A stretch of 32,155 bases of DNA from JAVBMJ01 sp031552535 (GCA_031552535.1 JAVBMJ010000026.1:1-32155); one strand, 5' to 3'; counted from the stretch's first letter, positions 24,239-31,887 are shown. The notes: generated by a model not told the origin, from the letters alone. Translations and numbers: made by a program.

Positions 24239-24362
24239 GGGGCAGGAAGGCGGCCTCTTGCGAGGTTTGGTACAGGCATTATTCTCAGGCTTACGAACAA
24301 GTTCGCGCCTGTCGTACAATGCCTGCCCCAACTCCTTACGGAGTTTCCCGCCTTCCTGCCCC
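24239..24362 (-). ncRNA. Three-arm structured element in the nagB leader (candidate cis-regulatory RNA)
   Basis: A perfect 15-bp closing stem (24239-24253 with 24348-24362) encloses three arms. Read on the minus strand, arm one is AACTCC-GTAA-GGAGTT (24345-24330). Arm two is CAGGCATT/AATGCCTG (24325-24318 with 24280-24273) with an inner CAGGC/GCCTG stem and a CGAAC/GTTCG tip. Arm three is CCTC-GCAA-GAGG (24265-24254). Two of the three loops are GNRA tetraloops only on the minus strand, the nagB sense strand. It ends 137 bases before nagB. It matches no riboswitch class I know. It could instead be a palindromic mobile element. Confidence 0.4.
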
Positions 24363-24430
24363 TCTGAGTCGTACAGCCATATGTTCCGGACAAGGAACGT
24401 CAACACTCTGTAGCCAACGAAGGACAAACT

Positions 24431-24452
24431 AACTGTCAAAAACGCTGTGCGT
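24431..24452 (+). repeat. REP-like element C5 (short)
   Basis: AACTGTCAAAAACGCTGTGC and following bases; stem ACGC-tgt-GCGT. It lacks the AGCAAAG half. It is the outermost of three copies downstream of the NagB/PIG-L gene. Confidence 0.6.
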
Positions 24453-24466
24453 CTGCGGTGCGCCCA

Positions 24467-24541
24467 GGCCGAAGCCAGCGGAGGACGACGAGCAGCCGTG
24501 AGGCTGTAGAGTTCGGCCCTCCGCCAGGGGTGGCTTCGGCC
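24467..24541 (+). repeat. Nested hairpin element with GNRA loop on the plus strand
   Basis: GGCCGAAGCCA (24467-24477) pairs with TGGCTTCGGCC (24531-24541), GCGGAGG (24478-24484) with CCTCCGC (24518-24524), and CAGCC-GTGA-GGCTG forms the tip (24493-24506). GTGA fits GNRA on the plus strand only. It is followed by another palindrome, GGCCTT/AAGGCC, at 24546-24563. Function unknown. Confidence 0.5.
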
Positions 24542-24581
24542 CGACGGCCTTGCGAACAAGGCCGGAATTATTCAGAACAAA

Positions 24582-24604
24582 TAACTGTCAAAACGCTGTG
24601 CGTT
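24582..24604 (+). repeat. REP-like element C6 (short)
   Basis: TAACTGTCAAAACGCTGTGC then GTT; stem AACGC-tgt-GCGTT at 24592-24604. The outer base pair differs from C2 and C7 with a compensating change. Confidence 0.65.
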
Positions 24605-24637
24605 CCTCGTGTTGCACGTTACTCCAACGTCATTCCA

Positions 24638-24668
24638 AGCAAAGTAATGTCAAAAGACGCGATGCGTC
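24638..24668 (+). repeat. REP-like element C7
   Basis: AGCAAAGTAATGTCAAAAGA then the stem GACGC-gat-GCGTC (24656-24668). It overlaps the stop codon (24669-24667) of the NagB/PIG-L gene by two bases. Confidence 0.75.
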
Positions 24669-26598
24669 ATTTCAGCCTTACGAACACCTCGATGGCCTGG
24701 TATTCGGCCATGCCGAGCTTGTCGTAGAGGTATGCCGTATGTTGCGTGCGCTCTTCGGCCCTCTGCCAGAATTCGCGCTTGTCTTCGCCTGGGAACGGCA
24801 CTATATCCTTCTGCGACAGGTGGCGGTAGATGGCGTGGCGCTTCTTTATCACCTCGTCGGGACTCAGCGGCACAGCCATGTCGACCATATCCAGATCCCA
24901 CTCCTGCCAAGCCCCGCGGTACAGCCACACGCGGCAATCGTCGACCCACGGGTCCGCCTCCACGACCTTCAGCGCCCCCAGCACCGCCTCGATACAGACA
25001 CGGTGGGTGCCGTGAGGATCGGAAAGGTCGCCGGCGGCATATATCTGATGGGGCTGGATCGAGCGCAGGAAACCGGCCACTATGTCAATGTCCGCATCGG
25101 AGAGGGTCCCCTTCTTGATGCCCCCAGTCTCATAGAATGGAAGGTTCAGGAAATGGACGTGCGTCTCGTCGTCGAGCCCGAACTGGCGGCAGGCGGCTTT
25201 GGCCTCCGAGCGGCGTATCGCCCCTTTGAGCCTGCGCAGCGACTCGGGCTCGGGTTCTCCCTTGCGCTTGTTGAGTATAACATTGCGTATCTCATCGTAG
25301 TTCGACTCCAGGCCGCACTCGCGCGCCATGTCCATCATCTGCAACACAACGTCGTCGTGGACGGCTATGTTGCCCGAGGTCTGGTAGGCCACATGCACGT
25401 CGTGGCCCTGGTCTGCAAGACGCAGGAACGTGCCCCCCATCGAGATGACGTCGTCGTCGGGATGCGGGCTGAAGATCACAACGCGCTTCGGGTAAGGCAT
25501 AGACCTCTCGGGACGCGTCGAGTCGTCGGCGTTGGGCTTGCCTCCCGGCCAACCGGTTATGGTGTGCTGCAGGTCGTTGAACACCTTGATATTTATCTGG
25601 TCGAAAGACCCCTGGTGTTCGAGCAGTTGCAACAGTGAATTGTCGATATAATCCTGGTGTGTGAGTTTGAGTATCGGCTTCGAAGTCTGGTTGCAGAGCC
25701 AGATCACGGCCTTGCGGATGAATTTCTGGCTCCAGGAACAGGTGCCCACCAGCCACGGCGTGTTGACCCGCGTCAACAGGTCCGCGGCCCCTTCGTCGAC
25801 AACCACCTCGAAGTCGGGATGCGATTGAAGGCACGAAGCCGGAACCGCCACCGTCTCGTCGCCCTCCACTATTTTCGATATGGCCGACGCTTTGTCTTCT
25901 CCCCAGGCGATCAGGATCACCTTCTTGGCGCTGAATATCGTAGCCAGCCCCATCGTGATCGCACGGCGCGGAGTGTGTTCTATGCCGAAAAACTTCGGCG
26001 CCACCACCTTCAGCGTCTCGTTGCCCAGGGCTACCAGGCGCGTGCGCGAATTAAAGTACGACCCCGGCTCGTTGAACCCCACCTGGCCCTGCGGCCCTGT
26101 GCCCAACAACATAAGGTCGATGCCCCCCAACTCCTTTATAAGGTTGTCGTAGGTGCGGCAATACTCCGATATATCCTCCACGGGAAGCGTCCCGTCGGGA
26201 ATGAACACATTCTCCCTGGGGATGTCCACATGGGCCAGCAGCTCGTCGTGGATGCTCCAGTTGCGGCTCTGCTGCTCCTGAGGCGAAATGGGATAGAATT
26301 CATCGAGGCTGAAAACCACGACATTGGAAAAACTGACACGGCCCTCGCGGTAAGCCGTCAACAGGTTTTTATATATGCCTATCGGCGATTTACCTGTCGT
26401 AAGGCCCAGCACGAACGTTTCCGATCTTTTGCGGCGGGCATTGACATCACGGATTATCTTGTCCGCTACGTATTGCGCAGCGATGCCTTCCGATGGCATT
26501 ATCGACGTGTTGACCTTTTCGAAACGGGTGATGATGTCCTTCGGTTCCATTCCGGGAATCAGCCCGCCTTCGCTTTTTATAGTGTAGTTTCTTTCCAT
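24667..26598 (-). CDS. NagB-like / PIG-L (LmbE) deacetylase fusion protein
   Basis: The 643-residue cytoplasmic protein has an N-terminal NagB-type sugar-phosphate domain (about 35-280; GLTTGKSPIGIY, FSLDEFYPI, GFNEPGS) and a C-terminal PIG-L/LmbE-type zinc deacetylase domain (from about 370). The latter has the metal motif SPHPDDDVISMGG (His379, Asp381-382) and the second metal His in SDPHGTHR. This fusion is common in Bacteroidetes and usually annotated as glucosamine-6-phosphate deaminase. Here the NagB catalytic block reads GTGPQGQVGFNEP instead of G.G.DGHIAFNEP: the Asp and His equivalent to E. coli D141 and H143 are both Gln. Deaminase activity is therefore doubtful. The PIG-L part could deacetylate an N-acetylglucosamine derivative. 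It lies upstream of true nagB. Confidence 0.85.
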   Translation of the reverse strand: MERNYTIKSEGGLIPGMEPKDIITRFEKVNTSIMPSEGIAAQYVADKIIRDVNARRKRSETFVLGLTTGKSPIGIYKNLLTAYREGRVSFSNVVVFSLDEFYPISPQEQQSRNWSIHDELLAHVDIPRENVFIPDGTLPVEDISEYCRTYDNLIKELGGIDLMLLGTGPQGQVGFNEPGSYFNSRTRLVALGNETLKVVAPKFFGIEHTPRRAITMGLATIFSAKKVILIAWGEDKASAISKIVEGDETVAVPASCLQSHPDFEVVVDEGAADLLTRVNTPWLVGTCSWSQKFIRKAVIWLCNQTSKPILKLTHQDYIDNSLLQLLEHQGSFDQINIKVFNDLQHTITGWPGGKPNADDSTRPERSMPYPKRVVIFSPHPDDDVISMGGTFLRLADQGHDVHVAYQTSGNIAVHDDVVLQMMDMARECGLESNYDEIRNVILNKRKGEPEPESLRRLKGAIRRSEAKAACRQFGLDDETHVHFLNLPFYETGGIKKGTLSDADIDIVAGFLRSIQPHQIYAAGDLSDPHGTHRVCIEAVLGALKVVEADPWVDDCRVWLYRGAWQEWDLDMVDMAVPLSPDEVIKKRHAIYRHLSQKDIVPFPGEDKREFWQRAEERTQHTAYLYDKLGMAEYQAIEVFVRLK

Positions 26599-26606
26599 AA
26601 TCCCAA

Positions 26607-26648
26607 TTATTGTAAGGCCCGGACACCGCCGGGAGCCTGCGTGCTCAT
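26607..26648 (-). other. Possible 13-residue leader ORF
   Basis: On the minus strand GGAG lies four bases before an ATG (26648) that opens MSTQAPGGVRALQ, ending TAA at 26609-26607, nine bases before the NagB/PIG-L start. Its codons include a CCCGG/CCGGG hairpin. It is short enough to be chance. Confidence 0.2.
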
Positions 26649-26695
26649 GGTTCTCCTGAATTTGTAAAAATCCGGACAGGACCTCAGGCAGGCCG

Positions 26696-27592
26696 TTAAA
26701 CCAATTGTTTTATCAAAGCCTCCCTGTCGCCATAAAGGAAATCGACGGGAGGTATCTCTATCATAGTATACGCGCCCGGCTTCTGCAACATCGACGCGCG
26801 CGCCGAACCGACCAGTATCTGCGCCGTGAGGGCAGGATTGTTGATGCTCATCGAAAACTCGAACCGCTGATTGACCGTGCCGCCCGAGACCCCCTTGCGC
26901 ACCAGGCTCACCCCGTGACCCATGTCGAGCAGCGCGTCGACGCTTTCGACTCTGGTGACATGGGTTTCGTCGTGGGCGAAGTAGTCGTCGGCCTTTATCG
27001 CCGCCGCGACTTTGTCGAAGTCATACCCATCCTTCAACTCTATGTACACCATTCTGCGGTGGATGCCGGTCCCCAGCGGGATGGTCATCGACAGCGCCTC
27101 TTTCACTCCGTCTATCGCTTTCACCGCCACGGTGTGCCCCATGCTCATGCCGGGCCCGAAATTGGTGTACGTAACACCCTTCGGGGCGCAGGCCAGCAAC
27201 AGCGCCCTCACCACGGAGTCGCTTCCCGGGTCCCAGCCGGCCGACACCACCGATACGGCGCCATGCTTGCGTGCGGCTTCGCCCAACGTGCGTCGCAGTG
27301 ACACTATACCCGTGTGTATATCATAACTGTCCACAGTATTGATGCCTGCGGCGAGAGCTTCGAGAGCAAATTTTTCCACGCTCCTTGTGGGAGTGCAAAG
27401 TATCGCCACACCGACCCCTTCGAGGTCCGCGAGTTTTTCCACCACTTTGTAGCCCGCTAGTTCCCGCGGCGGATTTTGTGCGCTACGGCGTACCACACCT
27501 GCTATTTCGAAATCTTCCGCTGCTGCAAGGGCCTCGATCACATACTTCCCAATGTTGCCGTAACCAACTACGGCCGCCCTGATCTTTTTCAT
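26696..27592 (-). CDS. ddh: meso-Diaminopimelate dehydrogenase
   Basis: The 298-residue NADPH enzyme makes meso-diaminopimelate from tetrahydrodipicolinate in one step, feeding lysine and peptidoglycan synthesis. The Rossmann loop GYGNIGKYVIEAL (10-22) is at the N-terminus. Family motifs are CTPTRSVE, DSYDIHTGI, SAGWDPGSDSVVRALL and NFGPGMSMGHTVAVKAIDGVK. The length is normal. It lies 97 bases upstream of the NagB/PIG-L gene and is divergent from the NAD synthetase gene, with a candidate promoter in the shared 289-bp region. Confidence 0.95.
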   Translation of the reverse strand: MKKIRAAVVGYGNIGKYVIEALAAAEDFEIAGVVRRSAQNPPRELAGYKVVEKLADLEGVGVAILCTPTRSVEKFALEALAAGINTVDSYDIHTGIVSLRRTLGEAARKHGAVSVVSAGWDPGSDSVVRALLLACAPKGVTYTNFGPGMSMGHTVAVKAIDGVKEALSMTIPLGTGIHRRMVYIELKDGYDFDKVAAAIKADDYFAHDETHVTRVESVDALLDMGHGVSLVRKGVSGGTVNQRFEFSMSINNPALTAQILVGSARASMLQKPGAYTMIEIPPVDFLYGDREALIKQLV

Positions 27593-27616
27593 CGTCGTAT
27601 ATTTTTTGATACGTCA

Positions 27617-27624
27617 CAAAGTTA
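27617..27624 (-). promoter_or_regulatory. Likely -7 box for ddh
   Basis: The minus strand reads TAACTTTG, a perfect TAnnTTTG, about 25 bases before the ddh start. No TTTG is visible 19 bases further upstream, so only half of the promoter is recognisable. Confidence 0.45.
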
Positions 27625-27804
27625 TTAAAAAAACTATAAATTCCGGGCATCGCCCTCATTTTGCAGGCGCAGGCATCATAATGTAATAATATTCAACGCA
27701 TACAAAGTATTTATATAACCATTTATTCACATGCCATGGATTTTGGTTGAAATTTACCCGTAATAAATAGACCGTACCTTAATAATAGTCTCTGAAAATA
27801 TCCG

Positions 27805-27812
27805 TACCTTTG
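27805..27812 (+). promoter_or_regulatory. Likely -7 box for the NAD synthetase gene
   Basis: TACCTTTG matches TAnnTTTG about 70 bases before the start codon. The -33 region is AT-rich and does not match well. Confidence 0.5.
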
Positions 27813-27881
27813 TAGCCAACGCCTCCCCCGCAGGAGAAACGATACTCCTGCAGAGTCGCAAATACAAACAGGCAGCCCGAT

Positions 27882-29453
27882 ATGAGAATTGCACTTGCCC
27901 AACTGAACTTTACCGTGGGCGATATCGAAGGGAACAAGATAAAGATAATCGATTCTGTCAACAGGGCGAAAAACCAGGGTGCAGACCTGATTGTTTTTCC
28001 CGAGCAGGCCATCTCGGGAGTTCCGGCCTACGATCTGCTCAACAAGGTTACATTTCTCGACCTTTGCGAAGAGGCCCTGGTGGAGATTGCGTCGTACTGC
28101 GACAATATTTCTGCCTTGGTGGGACTCCCGATCCCTTACGCCAACAAGACGATAAGCGTTGCAGCCCTGATACAAAACCGCAAGATAGTCCGTTACATAG
28201 GCAAGCAGAATGTCGTTTCGCGCGACGAGGTGCGTCATCTCTCGCCGTCGAAAGGGTGCGAATACATGCGCATCGGCGGCAAAAAGGTGGCCGTGGTGGT
28301 GGGAGAGGATATCATGTGCGAACAGCAGTACGGCGACTATGCCGACATCATAATAAACCTGTCGATATACCGCTATTCGCGCGGGGTTATCGAGAAGCGT
28401 GCCGACTACCTTTCCAAGCTGGCTTATACCACCGGGAAGCATGTCGCTTTCGTGAACCACGTAGGCGGACAGACCGACCTGGTGTACGACGGTTCGTCGG
28501 TGGTGTTTGATCCGCACGGCGAGGCGGTGGTCCTGATGCGCAGCTTCGAAGAGGATTTCATTGTTTTCGATACCGGGGCCGAAAATCCTCCAGTGGCGTT
28601 GCCCTACCAGAACAAGACAGCCAATGTTTACCGCGCGATAAAGTTGGGGCTGGGTGATTTTTTCAGTAAGAACGGTTTCCGCAAAGCCTGCCTGGGGTTG
28701 TCTGGAGGCATAGATTCGGCTGTCGTGGCGGCCCTTGCGGCGGAGGTCCTGGGGCCCGAAAATGTGCATGTGCTGATGATGCCGTCGCAGTTTTCGTCGG
28801 ACCACTCGGTCGAGGATGCGTTGACCCTGGCCGAAAACCTGGGCATAAACTACAATGTCATTCCCATCACCGAGGCTTACACTTCTATTGTCGACGCGAT
28901 GAAGCCCGCCTTCGGTTGCTCTCCGTTCGGGGTCGCCGAGGAGAACATCCAGGCACGCATACGGGGCCTTATGATGATGGCCCTGTCCAATAAATTCGGG
29001 CACATATTGCTCAACCCGTCGAACAAGAGTGAGATAGCAGTAGGATACGGCACCCTGTATGGCGACACTAACGGGGCTATAAGCCCTTTGGGCGACCTTT
29101 ACAAGAGCGAGGTGTTCGATCTGGCGCGCTATATCAACCGCGAGCGCGAGATAATACCCGAAAATACGATCAACAAGGAGCCGTCGGCCGAGTTGCGTCC
29201 CGAACAGAAGGATTCCGATTCGCTGCCCCCCTACGACGTGCTCGACGCGATACTATACCGCATGATAGAGGAAGGACAGCACCGCGAGGAGATCATCAAC
29301 GCCGGTTTCGACGCCGATGTGGTGTACAAAGTCCATTCTATGGTGGTCCGCAACGAACATAAGCGCTACCAGTTCTGCCCGATCCTCAGGATGAGCATCT
29401 GCACATTCGGCAAGGGCCGCATCATGCCCCTGACCAGCACCTACGGTTACTAA
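27882..29453 (+). CDS. nadE: Two-domain NAD synthetase with altered glutaminase site
   Basis: The 523-residue protein has an N-terminal nitrilase-type glutaminase domain (about 1-240) and a C-terminal NAD synthetase domain (about 250-520). The synthetase has the ATP loop LGLSGGIDSAVVAAL (SGGIDS at 274-279) and NPSNKSEIAVGYGTLYGD, so deamido-NAD should be amidated to NAD. In the glutaminase domain, Glu41 (VFPEQ) and Lys108 (IGKQN) of the Glu-Lys-Cys triad remain. The nucleophile block reads VAVVVGEDIMCEQ where relatives have V.ICEDIW: the Cys position is Gly141 (GGA at 28302-28304), and a Cys is found five residues later (Cys146). The enzyme may therefore depend on free ammonia. It is otherwise full length. 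Confidence 0.93.
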   Translation: MRIALAQLNFTVGDIEGNKIKIIDSVNRAKNQGADLIVFPEQAISGVPAYDLLNKVTFLDLCEEALVEIASYCDNISALVGLPIPYANKTISVAALIQNRKIVRYIGKQNVVSRDEVRHLSPSKGCEYMRIGGKKVAVVVGEDIMCEQQYGDYADIIINLSIYRYSRGVIEKRADYLSKLAYTTGKHVAFVNHVGGQTDLVYDGSSVVFDPHGEAVVLMRSFEEDFIVFDTGAENPPVALPYQNKTANVYRAIKLGLGDFFSKNGFRKACLGLSGGIDSAVVAALAAEVLGPENVHVLMMPSQFSSDHSVEDALTLAENLGINYNVIPITEAYTSIVDAMKPAFGCSPFGVAEENIQARIRGLMMMALSNKFGHILLNPSNKSEIAVGYGTLYGDTNGAISPLGDLYKSEVFDLARYINREREIIPENTINKEPSAELRPEQKDSDSLPPYDVLDAILYRMIEEGQHREEIINAGFDADVVYKVHSMVVRNEHKRYQFCPILRMSICTFGKGRIMPLTSTYGY

Positions 29454-29460
29454 GATACTG

Positions 29461-29511
29461 TTCTGAGAGTCTGTCTAATTTTCCTCAGGAAAATTAGACA
29501 GACTCTCAGAA
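29461..29511. repeat. 25-bp perfect palindrome with one-base centre
   Basis: The arm 29461-29485 (starts TTCTGAGAGTCTGTCTAATT) is exactly complementary to 29487-29511. It starts eight bases after the NAD synthetase stop codon, and may act as its terminator, although no T-run follows. The remaining gap to 29779 has a REP-like element and no gene. Confidence 0.7.
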
Positions 29512-29569
29512 GGTCCGGTCTTGTGAACAAGGCCGTCGGGTCGATCCTACGCAGGCCGTAGCCCGGACG

Positions 29570-29598
29570 AATGCACGGCATCCTCTGATATCACGTTG
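29570..29598 (-). repeat. REP-like element C8 (diverged)
   Basis: The minus strand reads ACAACGTGATATCAGAGGAT then GCCGTGCAT; stem ATGC-cgt-GCAT. Its orientation relative to the upstream plus-strand gene is the same as that of C1, C2 and C7 relative to theirs. Confidence 0.5.
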
Positions 29599-29779
29599 TT
29601 TTGGGGCTTAGGAGGTGAGAAAACAGGCGGAAAACCGAACCATCCAGGGAAGGTCAAAAATTTCGAACCTTCCGGTCCGGGTTTGAATATCCGGTATTCG
29701 ACCAGGTACTTTACATCCCGATGGCAATGCGGGCACAATAACGCCCGATGTAAAACAGGGATTGTTAATTCTCACTGCT

Positions 29780-30730
29780 ATGAAAAAAACTCTCGCGTTT
29801 CTCACAATCTGTTTCCTCGCACAGGCGCTGCACGGGCAGTGTGTCACGCAGCCTTACAGCCTCGACCTTGCGTCGGGCGGCACGTTGCGGGGCGAGGTGA
29901 TGATACCCGCCGGGGCGCAGGGTAAGGCGCCGGTGGTGCTGCTGATCTGCGGGTCGGGGCCCACGGACATGAACGGCAACAACCCCCAGATGAAAAACAA
30001 CTCGATATTGCAGCTTGCCCAATCGCTGTGTGCCAACGGCATAGCCTCGGTGCGCTACGATAAGCGTGGCGTGGCGTCGAGCGCTTCCACAACCGCCCGG
30101 GAGGAGGAGTTGCGGTTCGAAGATTATATCGGCGATGCCAAAGGGTGGATCGAGAAGATAGCGTCCGACGACCGTTTTGGCGCTTTATACGTCGCCGGCC
30201 ACAGCGAGGGGGCGCTCATAGGTATGCTCGCCTCGAAAGACAACACCGCGGTGAAAGGTTTCATCTCGATTGCCGGGCTGGGGAAACCGGGCGACGCCAT
30301 AATAAAAGAGCAGATGGAACATCAGGACGAGGGAATGAAGCTGGTTGTGACGAGCATCGTCGATACCCTGAAACAGGGCCGCGAGTTCCGCGGAGTGCCT
30401 CCGGCACTCTATGCCCTATTCCGGCCCAGCGTACAGCCTTATATGATATCGTGGATGAAGTACGACCCCGCGACGGAAATAGGAGCGCTGAAGATGCCGG
30501 TGCTGATAGTGCATGGCAAAACAGACATACAAGTCTCCCCTCAGAACGCCGGGCTGCTGCATGAGGTGTGCCCCGGCTCCGAACTCTTTATGGTAGACGA
30601 CATGAACCATGTGCTTAAGATATGCGTTTCGACCGACCCGCTGTATCAGATGTCGACCTACACCGAACCGGCATTCCCCATAAGCCCGCTCATGACCAGC
30701 CGCATAGCGACATTCATACTGGGCGAGTGA
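29780..30730 (+). CDS. Secreted alpha/beta hydrolase (serine esterase/peptidase type)
   Basis: The 316-residue protein starts with a signal peptide (about 1-20, LAQALHGQ), so it works outside the cytoplasm. The core is an alpha/beta hydrolase: oxyanion loop ICGSGPTDMNGN (56-67), RYDKRGVASS, nucleophile elbow AGHSEGALIG (Ser142), Asp249 in HGKTDIQV and His277 in DDMNHVLK. Such proteins hydrolyse esters or small peptides; the substrate is unknown. I chose the ATG at 29780, at the start of the signal peptide; the frame opens six codons earlier at a TTG. It follows a 326-bp gap and is probably transcribed on its own. Confidence 0.85.
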   Translation: MKKTLAFLTICFLAQALHGQCVTQPYSLDLASGGTLRGEVMIPAGAQGKAPVVLLICGSGPTDMNGNNPQMKNNSILQLAQSLCANGIASVRYDKRGVASSASTTAREEELRFEDYIGDAKGWIEKIASDDRFGALYVAGHSEGALIGMLASKDNTAVKGFISIAGLGKPGDAIIKEQMEHQDEGMKLVVTSIVDTLKQGREFRGVPPALYALFRPSVQPYMISWMKYDPATEIGALKMPVLIVHGKTDIQVSPQNAGLLHEVCPGSELFMVDDMNHVLKICVSTDPLYQMSTYTEPAFPISPLMTSRIATFILGE

Positions 30731-30828
30731 TTCTCCGGCATGTGTGTTTGATATATGTGCGCTCGCGGGCCCGGCTGTGAACAGTTTTCATAGTTTGTCC
30801 AAATTTTATGTGGTAATTCAGACAGACT

Positions 30829-30841
30829 TTTAAACAGTTTC
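30829..30841 (+). repeat. Solo end resembling the MITE terminus
   Basis: TTTAAACAGTTTC followed by TAA (30842-30844), as at the right end of MITE copy 1. I found no partner end within 200 bases upstream, so this is a remnant or a chance match. Confidence 0.35.
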
Positions 30842-30845
30842 TAAG

Positions 30846-30853
30846 TATATTTG
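30846..30853 (+). promoter_or_regulatory. Possible -7 box for the EamA transporter gene
   Basis: TATATTTG matches TAnnTTTG 22 bases before the start codon, directly next to the MITE-like end. The -33 element is not recognisable. Confidence 0.4.
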
Positions 30854-30875
30854 CCGGAACTTTATCGAAAATCGA

Positions 30876-31784
30876 ATGTCGATCAGAAAAGGATTGGTAT
30901 ATGCCGCCGTAGCCGCCATATTGTGGGCCACGGTCAACCCATTCATAAAATATGGCTTGGGGTGCGGCATCACACCGATGAACTTCGCAGGGCTGCGTTT
31001 CACGGCCGCCGGGATAATCCTGCTATCGTTCACAGCCCACCGGGGAATGTTGCGCGAGATATGGACCAACCGCAGGCTGTTCCTCAACCTGGTACTAATC
31101 AACATGTTCATCGGATACTCGGTCTTCTATGCGGGGATTGACATGACCGGGGCCGACATATCGTCTATCGTTATGGGCCTCTCGCCACTGGTAAATGTAT
31201 TACTTGCCCATTTTATTGTACACGACGACCGCCTTACGGCGGCACGCATAACAAGCCTCGTCGTCAGCCTTGCCGGACTGCTGCTGATCATCGGCGCGGG
31301 CGGCCGTGGCGGCACGATGCTCGACTGGAGGAGCATAGCCGGGATAGGACTGCTGTTTGTAAATATCATCGCTCAGGGTTACTCTGCAATCTGCGTTGCA
31401 CGGAGCAAAGCGAAACTCGATCCGGTGTTCATGAACGGGGTACAGATGTTCCTCGGCGGCATGTCTATTTATGGGGCAGGATTGGCTTTCGAAGGTTTTA
31501 CGCCGCTCTGTGGGATGCCCCCGGGTTTTTTCGTCGTACTGGGCATACTCGTGATCATCTCTGTTTTCGCTTTCAGCCTGTGGTTCAAGGCATTGAAGAT
31601 GCCGTCGGTGAAATATTCAGAACTCAACATGTGCCGTTTGGCGACCCCTGTCGTCGGGGCCGCCATAAGTTGGCTCATTATAGAGGGTGAGCGCCCCACG
31701 TTCAGCTCCGTGTCGGGGATGATCGTTATCATTGCCGCCCTGGTAATATATTTTCGTAGCAGCGGCCGCTCGCGCCGTGCTTAG
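30876..31784 (+). CDS. EamA/DMT-family membrane transporter
   Basis: The 302-residue protein is almost entirely hydrophobic, with about ten transmembrane helices in two EamA repeats (about 5-140 and 155-295). The first repeat begins AAVAAILWATVNPFIKYGLG and has TPMNFAGLRFTAAGIILL. The second has SAICVARSKAKLDPVFMNGV and KYSELNMCRLATPVVGAAISWLIIEGE, the typical end-of-repeat Pro-containing helix. Family members export amino acids or metabolites; the cargo cannot be told. It ends RSSGRSRRA, a basic cytoplasmic tail. No gene follows before the right-edge mobile elements. Confidence 0.9.
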   Translation: MSIRKGLVYAAVAAILWATVNPFIKYGLGCGITPMNFAGLRFTAAGIILLSFTAHRGMLREIWTNRRLFLNLVLINMFIGYSVFYAGIDMTGADISSIVMGLSPLVNVLLAHFIVHDDRLTAARITSLVVSLAGLLLIIGAGGRGGTMLDWRSIAGIGLLFVNIIAQGYSAICVARSKAKLDPVFMNGVQMFLGGMSIYGAGLAFEGFTPLCGMPPGFFVVLGILVIISVFAFSLWFKALKMPSVKYSELNMCRLATPVVGAAISWLIIEGERPTFSSVSGMIVIIAALVIYFRSSGRSRRA

Positions 31785-31887
31785 GGCGGAATCTGTGGTA
31801 TCCGTATTTACTTTTGGAGAGTTTACCCGACTATATCATCAGATGAAAATAGCTCAAAAACTGTTTAGGGACAGGCAATAACATACA

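Noticed and set aside
27723..29003. A 426-residue minus-strand frame over the NAD synthetase gene.
   Set aside because: It is the shadow of a gene with intact SGGIDS and full domain order on the plus strand.
31809..31816. TACTTTTG after the EamA gene as a promoter.
   Set aside because: No TTTG at the right distance and no gene downstream before the mobile elements.
31855..31870. AAAAACTGTTTAGGG as a third MITE end.
   Set aside because: It lacks the GAAAC start and a TNA flank with a partner; it is too short to claim.
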